The notes below the pieces were generated by a model. It was not told where the DNA came from, did no database searches, and saw only the letters and a program-made list of their open reading frames with translations. Both the position numbers and the translations under genes were made by a program. A stretch of 64,000 nt of DNA from positions 1 to 64,000 of the forward strand of contig NZ_SWLG01000019.1 in the NCBI RefSeq assembly GCF_005747095.1, given 5' to 3'. The DNA is from Exobacillus caeni (lineage in GTDB: Bacteria; Bacillota; Bacilli; Bacillales; Guptibacillaceae). Below are positions 16,990-25,591 of the stretch, piece after piece (the first letter of the stretch is position 1; the number at the start of each line of letters is the position of its first letter).

Positions 16990-17070
16990 ATTATATGTAA
17001 TAGGAACAACTTACTACAAACCCGAAAAAGAGCCATATTAAGCTATAACAGTTTATACAGAAAAAACTGT
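16990..17070 (-). promoter_or_regulatory. probable opuA promoter and upstream dyad
   Basis: On the minus strand TTGTAG and TATAAT are separated by 18 bases (complement of 17014-17019 and 16990-16995). An inverted repeat ACAGTTT-N9-AAACTGT (17048-17070) lies just upstream and could bind the divergent GbsR-type regulator. This is inferred from pattern and position only. The rest of the 16874-17206 gap shows no gene. Confidence 0.4.
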
Positions 17071-17206
17071 ACGCATTACATAGATAATCCCTAAGTTTCA
17101 TCCCGAATACTCCTAAATGCTACCCACCTTCCCAAACCTCCTTTACATTTGAATTTGGAATACCTAAACTGAAGAAGACTAAATTTTTACAGGTGGTTTT
17201 TAAAAT

Positions 17207-17737
17207 ATGGACCAAAGGGATAAGCTTGACCAAGCAAGAGAACGAGTGATCGAATCCATCGCACAAAATATGGATTTATACAGTGTTACATCCTCTGTTG
17301 GAAGATTGTACGGAACAATGTTTTTTGAAAACGGTCCGATGACACTCGATGAAATGAAAGAAAAGCTACATATGAGTAAAACGAGTATGTCTACCGGGGT
17401 AAGATCCTTGATGGAGCTGCAGATGGTCGAAAAAGTCTGGAAAAAAGGCGAGCGTAAAGACCTTTATAAAACCAATGATGACTGGTATAAAACCTTTTCC
17501 GACTTCTTCTGCATCCGCTGGCGAAAAGGAATCGAGCTGAACCAGAAGGCATTGAACGATTCCATTGCAGAATTGCGGGAGGCAATGGAAGGGAATGATC
17601 TAGACGATGAGGAGAAGCAAAGCGTAGAAGCAGACCTGGAAAAAATGCAATACGCCATGGAATACTACACCTGGCTCAACAAAGTCGTCGACCTGTTTGA
17701 ATCGGGGGAGATCTTTGATATTGTGGAGAAGCCGTAG
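17207..17737 (+). CDS. GbsR/OpcR-type MarR-family regulator
   Basis: A 176-residue regulator of the GbsR family. The winged-helix region (about 25-95) includes GPMTLDEMKEKLHMSKTSMS, followed by RSLMELQMVEKVWKKGERKD, closely matching the GbsR/OpcR pattern. In B. subtilis GbsR senses choline and represses choline-to-betaine genes, while OpcR acts on opuB and opuC. Here the gene is divergent from opuA, so control of betaine uptake is the natural inference. ACAGGTGG serves as the ribosome site. A 50-bp palindromic repeat follows its stop. Confidence 0.85.
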   Translation: MDQRDKLDQARERVIESIAQNMDLYSVTSSVGRLYGTMFFENGPMTLDEMKEKLHMSKTSMSTGVRSLMELQMVEKVWKKGERKDLYKTNDDWYKTFSDFFCIRWRKGIELNQKALNDSIAELREAMEGNDLDDEEKQSVEADLEKMQYAMEYYTWLNKVVDLFESGEIFDIVEKP

Positions 17738-17747
17738 AGCTACTGAA

Positions 17748-17797
17748 GGTGCCAGGCACCGAAAATGGACAGTTGTCCATATCCGGTGCCTGGCACC
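17748..17797. repeat. 50-bp palindromic repeat (REPIN-like), copy 1
   Basis: Outer GGTGCCAGGCACC and GGTGCCTGGCACC flank an inner palindrome ATGGACAGTTGTCCAT, with four-base spacers (13-4-16-4-13). It fills the gap between two convergent genes and may act as a bidirectional terminator. Confidence 0.9.
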
Positions 17798-17800
17798 AAT

Positions 17801-18139
17801 TTAGTAATAAACATAATTTCCCTCATAAACACCAAATCGTTCTGCTGTTCCCTGAGGCAATTCAATTGCGGTATGTGCATTTTTTATAGGAGGAACTATT
17901 CTCCAGGGTTTTAAATGAGGAACGATCTTTAATACTTTCCCTCTCTTATCTAAAAAAAGAACATCGATCGGAAAGCGCATGAAAAACATATGGATGGAAT
18001 TACAGGGGGTGATGGCGATCCCTTTTTCAACTTGTAAGGACTTTTTCAACATCAATCCTCTGAACCTTTTGAAAAAAGTATTGTATTTTTCTATTTCGAT
18101 CGGCAATTTTTTCGTAGTGTTTTGATGTAGGACTTCCAT
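17801..18139 (-). CDS. DUF192 family protein
   Basis: A 112-residue protein of the DUF192 family. The typical pattern is visible: RFRGLMLKKSL, then ITPCNSIHMFFMRFPIDVLFLD, and a C-terminal ELPQGTAERFGV. The fold is a small beta barrel of unknown biochemical role. It lacks a clear signal peptide. It is divergent from the Tad pilus operon, with about 190 bases between starts. Confidence 0.85.
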   Translation of the reverse strand: MEVLHQNTTKKLPIEIEKYNTFFKRFRGLMLKKSLQVEKGIAITPCNSIHMFFMRFPIDVLFLDKRGKVLKIVPHLKPWRIVPPIKNAHTAIELPQGTAERFGVYEGNYVYY

Positions 18140-18330
18140 GTTACTCCTCCCTTTTATCTACCTTCAAATAGTAGCAAATACCCTGATTTGGCAGTGATTA
18201 TAAAAGTGTCTAGTAGAAAATAACAGTTTATCCCAAAAAGTCTACCTTTTTCCAAAAAGCCGTGCTATTATCCTTTTAGCGACAACAGTTACGGTTGTTC
18301 GACTAAAAAATTAAAGGGTGACGATTTAAA

Positions 18331-18516
18331 TTGACAAACATTTTTAGTCGTTTAGTGAAAGAGGAACAAGGCCAGGGGATGACAGAATACGGATTGATTC
18401 TTGGATTGGTTGCGCTAGCAGCAGTTGTAGCTTTAACAACGATGGGCGGATCGATTTCTGCTAAGTTTAATGAGATTATTTCTAAATTACAAGGTACTTC
18501 AACTACTAACGGTTAA
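18331..18516 (+). CDS. flp: Flp-type type IVb pilin
   Basis: A 61-residue prepilin. A short charged leader ends in EEQGQGMTEYGLILG: cleavage at G|QGMTEY puts Glu at +5 and Tyr at +6, the Flp signature, followed by a hydrophobic helix of about 20 residues. It is the structural subunit of a Tad/Flp pilus. The start is TTG 18331 behind AAAGGGTGA. It is the first gene of the nine-gene operon, and a gap of about 120 bases separates it from the peptidase gene, which may allow higher pilin expression. Confidence 0.92.
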   Translation: MTNIFSRLVKEEQGQGMTEYGLILGLVALAAVVALTTMGGSISAKFNEIISKLQGTSTTNG

Positions 18517-18634
18517 TAGTAATAGAACTTATCAATCATATACTAAGACTGTAGCTATATTGCAGTATATACCAGGCCTCACTCTCTAATCGAAGTTGGA
18601 AAGTGGGGCTATCTCTATGATAAAGGAGTTTGAA

Positions 18635-19129
18635 ATGGCAACCATCATTTTAATAAGTATTTTACTCATCTCATTTTTCACGGATATAAAAGATCGAAGA
18701 ATATTAAATATTGTAACCCTACCCGCTATTGCCTTCGCGTTAATCTACCATTCTGTGACTGGTGGTTTTAGTGGGTTTCAATTTAGCTTTTTTGGCTTTT
18801 TAGTAGGATTGGGTCTGTTGTTCATTCCGTTTGCCATGGGCGGAATGGGTGCCGGTGATGTCAAACTGCTTGCTGCAGTCGGTGCTCTTCAGGGCCCAGC
18901 TTTTGTGTTCAGCGCTTTTTTATACACGGCCATGATCGGCGGGTTGATCGCAGTACTTATCTTGTTAAAGCAAGGCCAATTAATGGACTCTATCAAAAGG
19001 ATCCTATTTGCTTCAAGGCTGCGTACCCTCGATATAGTAGACAAAAAAGAATTGCATCATGCATTTCCATATGGAGTCGCCATCGTCTTGGGAACGTTCA
19101 TTGTTCAGTTCGGAGGCTGGATTCAGTGA
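18635..19129 (+). CDS. A24 prepilin peptidase (TadV/CpaA-like)
   Basis: A 164-residue polytopic membrane protease. The two catalytic aspartates are visible in FFTDIKDRRILN and in GMGAGDVKLLAAVG. It removes the leader from the Flp pilin and from the TadE/TadG-like pseudopilins. It lacks the N-terminal methylase domain of long type IV prepilin peptidases, as usual in Tad systems. ATG 18635 with AAAGGAG upstream is preferred over the more distal TTG 18596. The 3' end overlaps tadE by four bases. Confidence 0.92.
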   Translation: MATIILISILLISFFTDIKDRRILNIVTLPAIAFALIYHSVTGGFSGFQFSFFGFLVGLGLLFIPFAMGGMGAGDVKLLAAVGALQGPAFVFSAFLYTAMIGGLIAVLILLKQGQLMDSIKRILFASRLRTLDIVDKKELHHAFPYGVAIVLGTFIVQFGGWIQ

Positions 19130-19521
19130 GAATAACAGGACTGAGATCGCAGAAAGGACAGGCGACAGTTGAACTTGCGTTAAGTATTGTTCTCCTTATG
19201 TTTATCGTGTTTGGAATCGTCGACTTCGGCCGTATCTTTCATGCGTATCTCGTCCTTGACCATGCGGGAAGAGAAGCGGCGCGGGAAGCGAGTGTCGGAA
19301 AAACGGACATAGAGATCAAACAGTCAGCACTTACGGCAGCACCGAGCCTTGACTCCGATCTCTTTTCTATATCTGTTTCCCCTGACCTGGCAAATCGTAA
19401 ACGAGGAGAATACGCAACAGTCACACTTGATTACTCGGTTGATGTTTCAACACCATTATTGGCTGAAATCATCCCCAATCCTTTTAAAATCGAATCAAAA
19501 ACCGTGATGAGGGTGGAATGA
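19126..19521 (+). CDS. TadE-like pseudopilin
   Basis: A 131-residue protein with the TadE N-terminus: SQKGQATVELALSIVLLMF, a prepilin-type cleavage site followed by a hydrophobic helix, then FGRIFHAYLVLDHAGREAAR typical of TadE domains. It is a minor pilin-like component of the Tad apparatus. The start is GTG 19126, overlapping the peptidase stop by four bases, and the stop overlaps the next gene, so translation is coupled throughout. Confidence 0.9.
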   Translation: MRITGLRSQKGQATVELALSIVLLMFIVFGIVDFGRIFHAYLVLDHAGREAAREASVGKTDIEIKQSALTAAPSLDSDLFSISVSPDLANRKRGEYATVTLDYSVDVSTPLLAEIIPNPFKIESKTVMRVE

Positions 19522-20423
19522 TGGAAAGAATTTATAGAGATGAACGTGGCTCTGTCATTGTCCTTGCAGCTTTAATGATGGTTGTCTTCCTGGGGTTCTT
19601 GGCGCTGGTGATCGATGTAGGAAATCTATATCTTGAAAAAAGCAGGCTTCAAAAGGCGGTGGATGCAGCTGTGTTGGCCGGCGTACAGGAACTCCCGGTC
19701 TGGCCAGACGATGCAGTGCATGCTGCACAATATGCAGCGGCACAAAACGGCCTAAATGGAGAAAATGCAGAAATCCTGGTCGGAGAGAAGGACAGGTCGG
19801 TTCAGGCAGTTGGCAGCCGGACTGTAGAATTGTTTTTTGCCAATTCGCTCGGCTTTCCCAACCCAACGCTAAGAGCATCCGCTACTGCAAGCATCCAGCC
19901 GTTGACAGCAGGTGAAGGAGCTGTCCCTCTTGGAGTGGATGAAAGCAGGCAATTGATATATGGGGATGTAGTAAAACTTAAAGTAGGCGACTCTACGGTA
20001 GGTAACTTCGGTGCGCTGGCGCTCACTGGCCCTGGAGCGAAAGATTATAAAACTGACCTGCAAAATGGCTATGGATTTGAGCTGGAAATTGGAACAGTGC
20101 TTGACACGCAAACGGGTAATCTTGCTGGGCCGACCCGAGACGCTGTGAGCTACAGGATCAGCGGTTGTTCTGGCACATTCGATCATCATCCATCAGTTTG
20201 TTCAAGGGTTGTTCTTATTCCCGTTTATAAACCGGTCGCTATACAATCGAACCAGGTAAAACAGGTTCAAATAGTGGGATTCGCAACCTTTTTTCTGGAA
20301 TCTGTCACATCCACGAATGAAGGAGCAGAAGTGGTCGGAAGATTTATCCAAAAGGCAATAACAGGGTCGATTTCTGCAAATCAGACCGATTATGGAACAT
20401 ATGGTTATAAATTAACGCAGTAA
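19518..20423 (+). CDS. TadG-like pseudopilin with extracellular domain
   Basis: A 301-residue protein starting with a TadE/TadG-type segment (DERGSVIVLAALMMVVFLGFLA, then DVGNLYLEKSRLQKAVDAAVLAG). The long extracellular region (about 90-300) contains two Cys near residue 217-230 that may pair. In other Tad systems such proteins sit at the pilus base or tip. Gene order between tadE and cpaB supports the role. It overlaps tadE by four bases. Confidence 0.85.
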   Translation: MMERIYRDERGSVIVLAALMMVVFLGFLALVIDVGNLYLEKSRLQKAVDAAVLAGVQELPVWPDDAVHAAQYAAAQNGLNGENAEILVGEKDRSVQAVGSRTVELFFANSLGFPNPTLRASATASIQPLTAGEGAVPLGVDESRQLIYGDVVKLKVGDSTVGNFGALALTGPGAKDYKTDLQNGYGFELEIGTVLDTQTGNLAGPTRDAVSYRISGCSGTFDHHPSVCSRVVLIPVYKPVAIQSNQVKQVQIVGFATFFLESVTSTNEGAEVVGRFIQKAITGSISANQTDYGTYGYKLTQ

Positions 20424-20435
20424 AGGGTGTACGTT

Positions 20436-21047
20436 TTGAATAAAAAGATCATATGGATGCTAGCGATTACATTCGGGTTGTTTTCATCGCTTTTCTTATA
20501 CGTCTCGATCTATCCATCAGGTGAAGAAGGGGACGAACAGGTAAAACAGGAGGAATCCGCCGAAGTCAATCAGCCAGAGGAAACAGAGAAACAAAACGAT
20601 TCGAAGCTTTCGATTACAGAAGGAAGCAGAGCTGTATCAATTATGGTCGATGAAGTTCAGGGTGTCGCAGGGTATGTACAGCCTGAAGATCATGTTGATG
20701 TGGTATATGTGAACAAACAGCAGGATGGGAAAGGTACAAGCCAGATTCTTTTCCAGGATGTGAGGGTACTTGCAGCAGGACCGGCATCACAGCAACTCCC
20801 GAAAGCGGAAGAAACACCAGATGGCACAGCAGCCACAGAAAGTAAGAATGGTAGAGCCAATGGTACCAGCCCTTCTGCTTACCAGAACGTGACCCTTGAG
20901 ATTAAGCCCAACGAAGGGGCTGCCATTGTACTCGCAGCAAACACAGGAACGATCCATCTGTTGCTTCGTGAAAAAGAAGACCATTCGAAAGTGCCTCATA
21001 CCCATGTTAGCCAGGAACAGCTTGCAAAAGGAGTGGATTCAGAGTGA
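20436..21047 (+). CDS. cpaB: CpaB/RcpC-like pilus assembly protein
   Basis: A protein of about 203 residues with one N-terminal membrane anchor and a SAF/CpaB-type domain: ITEGSRAVSIMVDEVQGVAGYVQPEDHVDVVYV matches the CpaB pattern. A low-complexity acidic linker (about 30-55) and a Gly/Ala/Thr-rich insert (about 125-145) flank the core. In Gram-negatives CpaB works near the secretin; here, with no secretin, it probably links the machine to the wall. The frame is open from GTG 20427, but TTG 20436 behind AAAGGGTG has better spacing. The end overlaps cpaE by four bases. Confidence 0.85.
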   Translation: MNKKIIWMLAITFGLFSSLFLYVSIYPSGEEGDEQVKQEESAEVNQPEETEKQNDSKLSITEGSRAVSIMVDEVQGVAGYVQPEDHVDVVYVNKQQDGKGTSQILFQDVRVLAAGPASQQLPKAEETPDGTAATESKNGRANGTSPSAYQNVTLEIKPNEGAAIVLAANTGTIHLLLREKEDHSKVPHTHVSQEQLAKGVDSE

Positions 21048-22231
21048 GATGGATTATGCTATCGAAAAACTATGAGTTAACGAAGACGGTACAGACGGCA
21101 GCCATCAAGCGGGGCTACTCTCTCGACCAGCTGACCTCACCCTATGATGTGAAGGAATCGCTTAACAAGACGCAGGGAACAGTTCTTTTTATCGAAAACA
21201 GTAGTGACTATGACGCCTATGAAGTTTGCCGAGAGCTTTCCTCATCTTACCCGATGCTGTCGATCATCCTTCTCTTACCGAGTGAAAATATCGATTTGAA
21301 AACCGCGATGTATGTGGGAGCGGTCGATGTACTGGGGACAGATATAGATGGAGAAGAACTTGATCTTGCGATTGAGAAAGCACAGGACATCGTGAAGTTG
21401 AAGAGCAGTCAAGTCGATCAAGAACAGGAAAAGCAGGGGAAGGTGATGACGATCTGCAGTACGAAAGGCGGGGTCGGAAAGACGACAATCACCGTAAATC
21501 TCGCAGCTTCCCTTGCAAAAGGAGATCATAAAGTGGCGATTATCGACCTTGACCTCCAGTTCGGCGATGTGATGATTCTTTTTGATAAGGAACCCAAACG
21601 AACGATCTATGATTGGGTGAAGGAGTCTTACGAAGAGTCGAACGGGGACATCAGGCCATATATATCAAGCCATGCTTCAGGTGTCGACATTCTCGCAGCA
21701 CCGCTTTTGCCCGAATTTGCGGAGCTGATCACAGGGGAACATGTGATGAGTGCGATCAACCAGTTGAGGCGGCATTACGATTTTGTCCTGGTCGATACCC
21801 CTCCTTCCCTTGTGGATACAGTGCTCGTAAGCCTTGAACATTCGGATGAAGTGTTATTAGTTGCATCCCTCGACATTCCCACATTGAAAAACATCCGTAC
21901 AGCGATCGATACGTTGAAGCTGCTCGGATTAAACGAAAAAATCAAAGTGATTTTAAACAGGGACACAGAGATGGAGGGTTTAAAAGTAACCATCGCGGAG
22001 TCGATCATAAGCAGGAAGATTTTCTCGCGTATTCCTTCTGATTATAAGACCGTTGTTTCGTCTTTGAACCATGGCATCCCTTTTGTTATTTCACATGCAC
22101 GGCTGCCGATCGCTAAAAGTATTTACTCGCTTGCAAATAAGCTTAGTGATCCGAGTAGCTCCACACACTTTTCTGCCGAGGAGTTTGTGAAAAAGAGAAA
22201 ATCGCTAAAGAGATTGTTAATTCCAAGATAA
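21044..22231 (+). CDS. cpaE: CpaE/TadZ-like ParA-family ATPase
   Basis: A 395-residue protein with an N-terminal receiver-like domain (about 1-120) and a MinD/ParA ATPase domain with the deviant Walker A STKGGVGKTT near residue 142. TadZ/CpaE places the Tad machine in the cell and is thought to be its earliest localisation factor. The receiver-like part lacks a clear phospho-acceptor Asp arrangement, as usual for TadZ. It overlaps cpaB by four bases and lies 13 bases before the secretion ATPase. Confidence 0.92.
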   Translation: MRWIMLSKNYELTKTVQTAAIKRGYSLDQLTSPYDVKESLNKTQGTVLFIENSSDYDAYEVCRELSSSYPMLSIILLLPSENIDLKTAMYVGAVDVLGTDIDGEELDLAIEKAQDIVKLKSSQVDQEQEKQGKVMTICSTKGGVGKTTITVNLAASLAKGDHKVAIIDLDLQFGDVMILFDKEPKRTIYDWVKESYEESNGDIRPYISSHASGVDILAAPLLPEFAELITGEHVMSAINQLRRHYDFVLVDTPPSLVDTVLVSLEHSDEVLLVASLDIPTLKNIRTAIDTLKLLGLNEKIKVILNRDTEMEGLKVTIAESIISRKIFSRIPSDYKTVVSSLNHGIPFVISHARLPIAKSIYSLANKLSDPSSSTHFSAEEFVKKRKSLKRLLIPR

Positions 22232-22244
22232 GGAGTAATGGGAC

Positions 22245-23603
22245 TTGTCATTATTACAGCGTTTAAATGAAAAAAATACCGAAAAGAAGCCGGTTTCAGC
22301 AGCTGGAGGTTCACAGAAGACTCTCAAAAAGGAAATAAGAAAAGCTGAGCCTGAATCGGATGTAAAAGTTCGTTTAAGAAAGCATCTTGTCAACGAGTTG
22401 AAAAAGCACCAGGGATTGGCCGAAGAGGAAACAGAGATATTGATCAAGGATCTGGCAGAACCTTTCTTCGAATCGGAATCTGAGAGGTTGTCCTATGAAA
22501 AGAAAAGGGAACTTCTCTCCAGCGTTACAAATGAACTTGCAGGGTACGGTCCGATCACACCGCTTCTTGCTGATCCGGATGTATCAGAAGTAATGGTTAA
22601 CGGTCCGTATCAGATTTATGTTGAGAAAAAAGGAAAGCTCGTTAAAAACGATGTCCATTTTCGCGATGACAACCATGTCCTTCAGGTGATCGAAAAGATC
22701 GTTTCTCCGTTAGGCAGGCGTATCGATGAAAGCAGCCCGATGGTAGATGCAAGATTGCCGGATGGCTCAAGGGTAAATGCGATCATTCCTCCGCTTGCAT
22801 TGGGAGGGCCGACGATCACGATCAGAAAGTTTCCCCAGAACCGGCTTCGGATAGATGATCTTGTAAAGTTCGGGACACTTGATCAAAGGATGGCTGAATT
22901 TCTGGATGGCTGTGTAAAAGCAAGATTAAACGTATTCATTAGCGGAGGGACCGGCTCAGGTAAAACGACATTGTTAAACATCTTATCAGGCTTTATTCCG
23001 GATGATGAGCGGATCGTGACGATCGAGGATGCAGCCGAACTTCAACTGTCCCAGGATCATGTCGTCTCATTAGAAACACGCCCGCCGAACATTGAGGGAA
23101 AAGGCGCCGTGACGATTCGTGACCTTGTACGAAACTCGTTACGGATGCGCCCCGACCGTGTCATCATCGGGGAGGTAAGAAGTGCCGAAGCCCTCGATAT
23201 GCTACAGGCGATGAACACTGGACATGACGGATCTCTTGCGACAGGTCACTCCAATGCACCGAGGGACATGCTTTCACGTTTGGAAACGATGGTTTTGATG
23301 GCAGGCATGGACCTTCCTGTTAGAGCGATCAGGGAACAAATTGCCGGGGCAGTCGATCTGATTATCCAGCAATCGCGTTTAAAAGACGGAAGCCGAAAAA
23401 TCACGCATATAACTGAAGTAATCGGAATGGAAGGGGAGACGATTGTCCTGCAGGATCTTTTCCGATTTAATCAGGAGGGAACAACCCCGGATGGCAAAGT
23501 AACTGGTAGGTTTGTTTCGACTGGTATCAGGCCTTATTGTGCTGAAAAGCTTGAACAATACGGTGTGAAACTTCCATCGGAATGGTTTAAAGAGGAGTTG
23601 TAG
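22245..23603 (+). CDS. cpaF: CpaF/TadA-type secretion ATPase
   Basis: A 452-residue type II/IV secretion ATPase. Walker [11 protein letters not shown] lies near residue 235, followed by the Asp box ([12 protein letters not shown]), Walker [13 protein letters not shown] and the His box ([10 protein letters not shown]). It powers assembly, and possibly retraction, of the Flp pilus. The start is TTG 22245 with AAGGAG upstream. An acidic/basic N-terminal linker (about 1-60) precedes the conserved part. Confidence 0.95.
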   Translation: MSLLQRLNEKNTEKKPVSAAGGSQKTLKKEIRKAEPESDVKVRLRKHLVNELKKHQGLAEEETEILIKDLAEPFFESESERLSYEKKRELLSSVTNELAGYGPITPLLADPDVSEVMVNGPYQIYVEKKGKLVKNDVHFRDDNHVLQVIEKIVSPLGRRIDESSPMVDARLPDGSRVNAIIPPLALGGPTITIRKFPQNRLRIDDLVKFGTLDQRMAEFLDGCVKARLNVFISGGTGSGKTTLLNILSGFIPDDERIVTIEDAAELQLSQDHVVSLETRPPNIEGKGAVTIRDLVRNSLRMRPDRVIIGEVRSAEALDMLQAMNTGHDGSLATGHSNAPRDMLSRLETMVLMAGMDLPVRAIREQIAGAVDLIIQQSRLKDGSRKITHITEVIGMEGETIVLQDLFRFNQEGTTPDGKVTGRFVSTGIRPYCAEKLEQYGVKLPSEWFKEEL

Positions 23604-23607
23604 AGAA

Positions 23608-24582
23608 ATGCTTTTTGTCGTTAGTTTCGTGTTCCTGACCATGATCTTTTATTTCATACTTAGCCGTTTTAACGGGAAAAAACGTGCCTATCTTGCGAGA
23701 GTAGATAAATTTTTACCGAAAGAGACATCCGAACTGCCGAAGCCTGCAGTTGAAAAAGAACCACGAAAGAAACAGAGTGAATACCGTTCTTTCATGCATA
23801 CTGTTTCAAAAATAGCAAAGGTGTTCAGGGGGAAAACATTTGTCGTTAAGTGGAACCAACTTTTGATGGAGGCTGGTTTACCTTTGAAGGCAGAGGAATT
23901 TTTTGTGCTGAGGTTGTTGGGAATGGCTGCTATGGCCGTTGTAGGCTACATTCTAGGACTGCATGTAATATTGGTGTTTGTCCTTGCTGTCATCGGCTTT
24001 ATGGCTCCTACAATTTACTTAAAAAATAAGAAAAAGAAACGTCTTCAAAAATGTGCAGAGCAGTTGCCGAATACGCTTGGAACGATGGCGAATGCGATGA
24101 AAGCAGGATTTAGTTTCCTGCAGGCGATGCAGATGGTCGGAAAAGAAATGCCTTCCCCGCTTGGGCCAGAGTTTACAAGCACGGTCGGAGAAATGAACTT
24201 AGGAGTGCCTGTTGAAGAATCGCTCGGGAACCTATTAACACGGCTGCCGAACGAAGACTTAAAACTTGTTGTGACGTCTCTTATCGTTCAGCGTTCAACA
24301 GGCGGAAACCTTGCGGAGCTTTTAGAGTCGATTCAGGAGACGATTCGAGAGCGGGTAAAAATTCAGGAAGAATTGAAAACATTGACGGCTCAGGGGAAGA
24401 TTTCAGCCCTTGTCATCTCTTTGATGCCTGTGATCCTCGGTTTTCTTTTAAACATGATTAACCCAGAGTATTTTAGTCCGTTATTAAGTCATCCGCTTGG
24501 GTGGGCAATGCTTGCTGCTGGATGCTTCTCTGGGATATTCGGGTGGATCGTGATTCAAAAAATAGTGAATGTAGAGGTATAA
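23608..24582 (+). CDS. tadB: TadB-like inner-membrane platform protein
   Basis: A 324-residue type II secretion F-domain protein with two N-terminal helices and a C-terminal pair of helices. The central cytoplasmic part has LPNTLGTMANAMKAGFSFLQAMQ and the GNLAELLESIQETIRER pattern of TadB. It pairs with TadC to form the membrane platform driven by the CpaF ATPase. It begins four bases after cpaF. Confidence 0.92.
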   Translation: MLFVVSFVFLTMIFYFILSRFNGKKRAYLARVDKFLPKETSELPKPAVEKEPRKKQSEYRSFMHTVSKIAKVFRGKTFVVKWNQLLMEAGLPLKAEEFFVLRLLGMAAMAVVGYILGLHVILVFVLAVIGFMAPTIYLKNKKKKRLQKCAEQLPNTLGTMANAMKAGFSFLQAMQMVGKEMPSPLGPEFTSTVGEMNLGVPVEESLGNLLTRLPNEDLKLVVTSLIVQRSTGGNLAELLESIQETIRERVKIQEELKTLTAQGKISALVISLMPVILGFLLNMINPEYFSPLLSHPLGWAMLAAGCFSGIFGWIVIQKIVNVEV

Positions 24583-24585
24583 GAA

Positions 24586-25512
24586 ATGGGAGTATTGTTT
24601 TTTATATGTACATCTGTTTGTTTGACGATGGTCTTATACGGACTACTGGCAGGATTGTTTAAGAAAAGGATTCAACTTGAAAAGAGAATCCAGTCACTTG
24701 CCACACATCAAGAAGGATTAACTAAAAATAATCATGATGAAAGAAAACCGCTAACGTTCAAAGAGAGGGTCCTTCAGCCTGTATGGGCAAAGTTACGAAC
24801 GTTTTTTATCGCCAAACTCTCCCGACAGAAAATGGAAGAGCTTGACAACAGAATCTATGAAGCAGGAAATCCGTTTAACCTGAAAGCATTGGATTTTAAA
24901 CTTCTGCAAATCGTAATTGCAATCGGATTCTTCTCCTTTTTAATGTTCTTCTACGTATTCGGAGCAGAGGAGAAGGGAAAAGTCATGTTGTTTGCCATTA
25001 TGGGTGGCGTCTTCGGTTATATATACCCAGATTACTATCTTCGTGCAAAAAGGAAACAGCGACTAAAGACCATCGAGAAGGCGATGCCGGACTATTTCGA
25101 TATGGTCAGCGTTTCGATCGAAGCGGGGATGGGAATCGATGCAGCCTTATCTCGGGTTTCAAAAGAGATGAAAGGACCGTTGTCTGACGAATTCAAGAAT
25201 GCAATCGAGGAAATGAAACTCGGCAAATCACGCCGGGAAGCCTTCATCGACTTAAAGGATCGTGTCCCGCTGGAAATATTCCAGAGTGTTCTGAACTCGT
25301 TCATCCAGGCAGACCAGCTCGGTATTGGAATGAGTAAAGTCCTGAAAACACAAACGAAGCGGATCCGCGAAGTAAGAAGACAGGCTGCAAGGGAACAGGC
25401 CATGAAAGCTCCTGTCAAAATGATGATCCCAATGGTGTTGTTTATCTTTCCGACCCTGTTCATCGTATTGCTCGGACCGATAATCATTCAGTTTGTAACA
25501 AGGTGGATGTAA
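24586..25512 (+). CDS. tadC: TadC-like inner-membrane platform protein
   Basis: A 308-residue type II secretion F-domain protein. MPDYFDMVSVSIEAGMGIDAALSRV and the RIREVRRQAAREQAMKAPVKM stretch before the last helix match TadC. It begins three bases after tadB and is the last pilus gene. A 50-bp palindromic repeat lies 15 bases after its stop and may end the transcript. Confidence 0.92.
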   Translation: MGVLFFICTSVCLTMVLYGLLAGLFKKRIQLEKRIQSLATHQEGLTKNNHDERKPLTFKERVLQPVWAKLRTFFIAKLSRQKMEELDNRIYEAGNPFNLKALDFKLLQIVIAIGFFSFLMFFYVFGAEEKGKVMLFAIMGGVFGYIYPDYYLRAKRKQRLKTIEKAMPDYFDMVSVSIEAGMGIDAALSRVSKEMKGPLSDEFKNAIEEMKLGKSRREAFIDLKDRVPLEIFQSVLNSFIQADQLGIGMSKVLKTQTKRIREVRRQAAREQAMKAPVKMMIPMVLFIFPTLFIVLLGPIIIQFVTRWM

Positions 25513-25527
25513 AAACCGCTAACCAAT

Positions 25528-25577
25528 GGTGCCAGGCACCGAAAATGGACAGTTGTCCATATCGGGTGCCTGGCACC
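25528..25577. repeat. 50-bp palindromic repeat (REPIN-like), copy 2
   Basis: Same 13-4-16-4-13 layout as copy 1, with identical inner palindrome ATGGACAGTTGTCCAT. It sits between tadC and the convergent membrane-protein gene. Confidence 0.9.
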
Positions 25578-25591
25578 TCCAACGAAAATAA

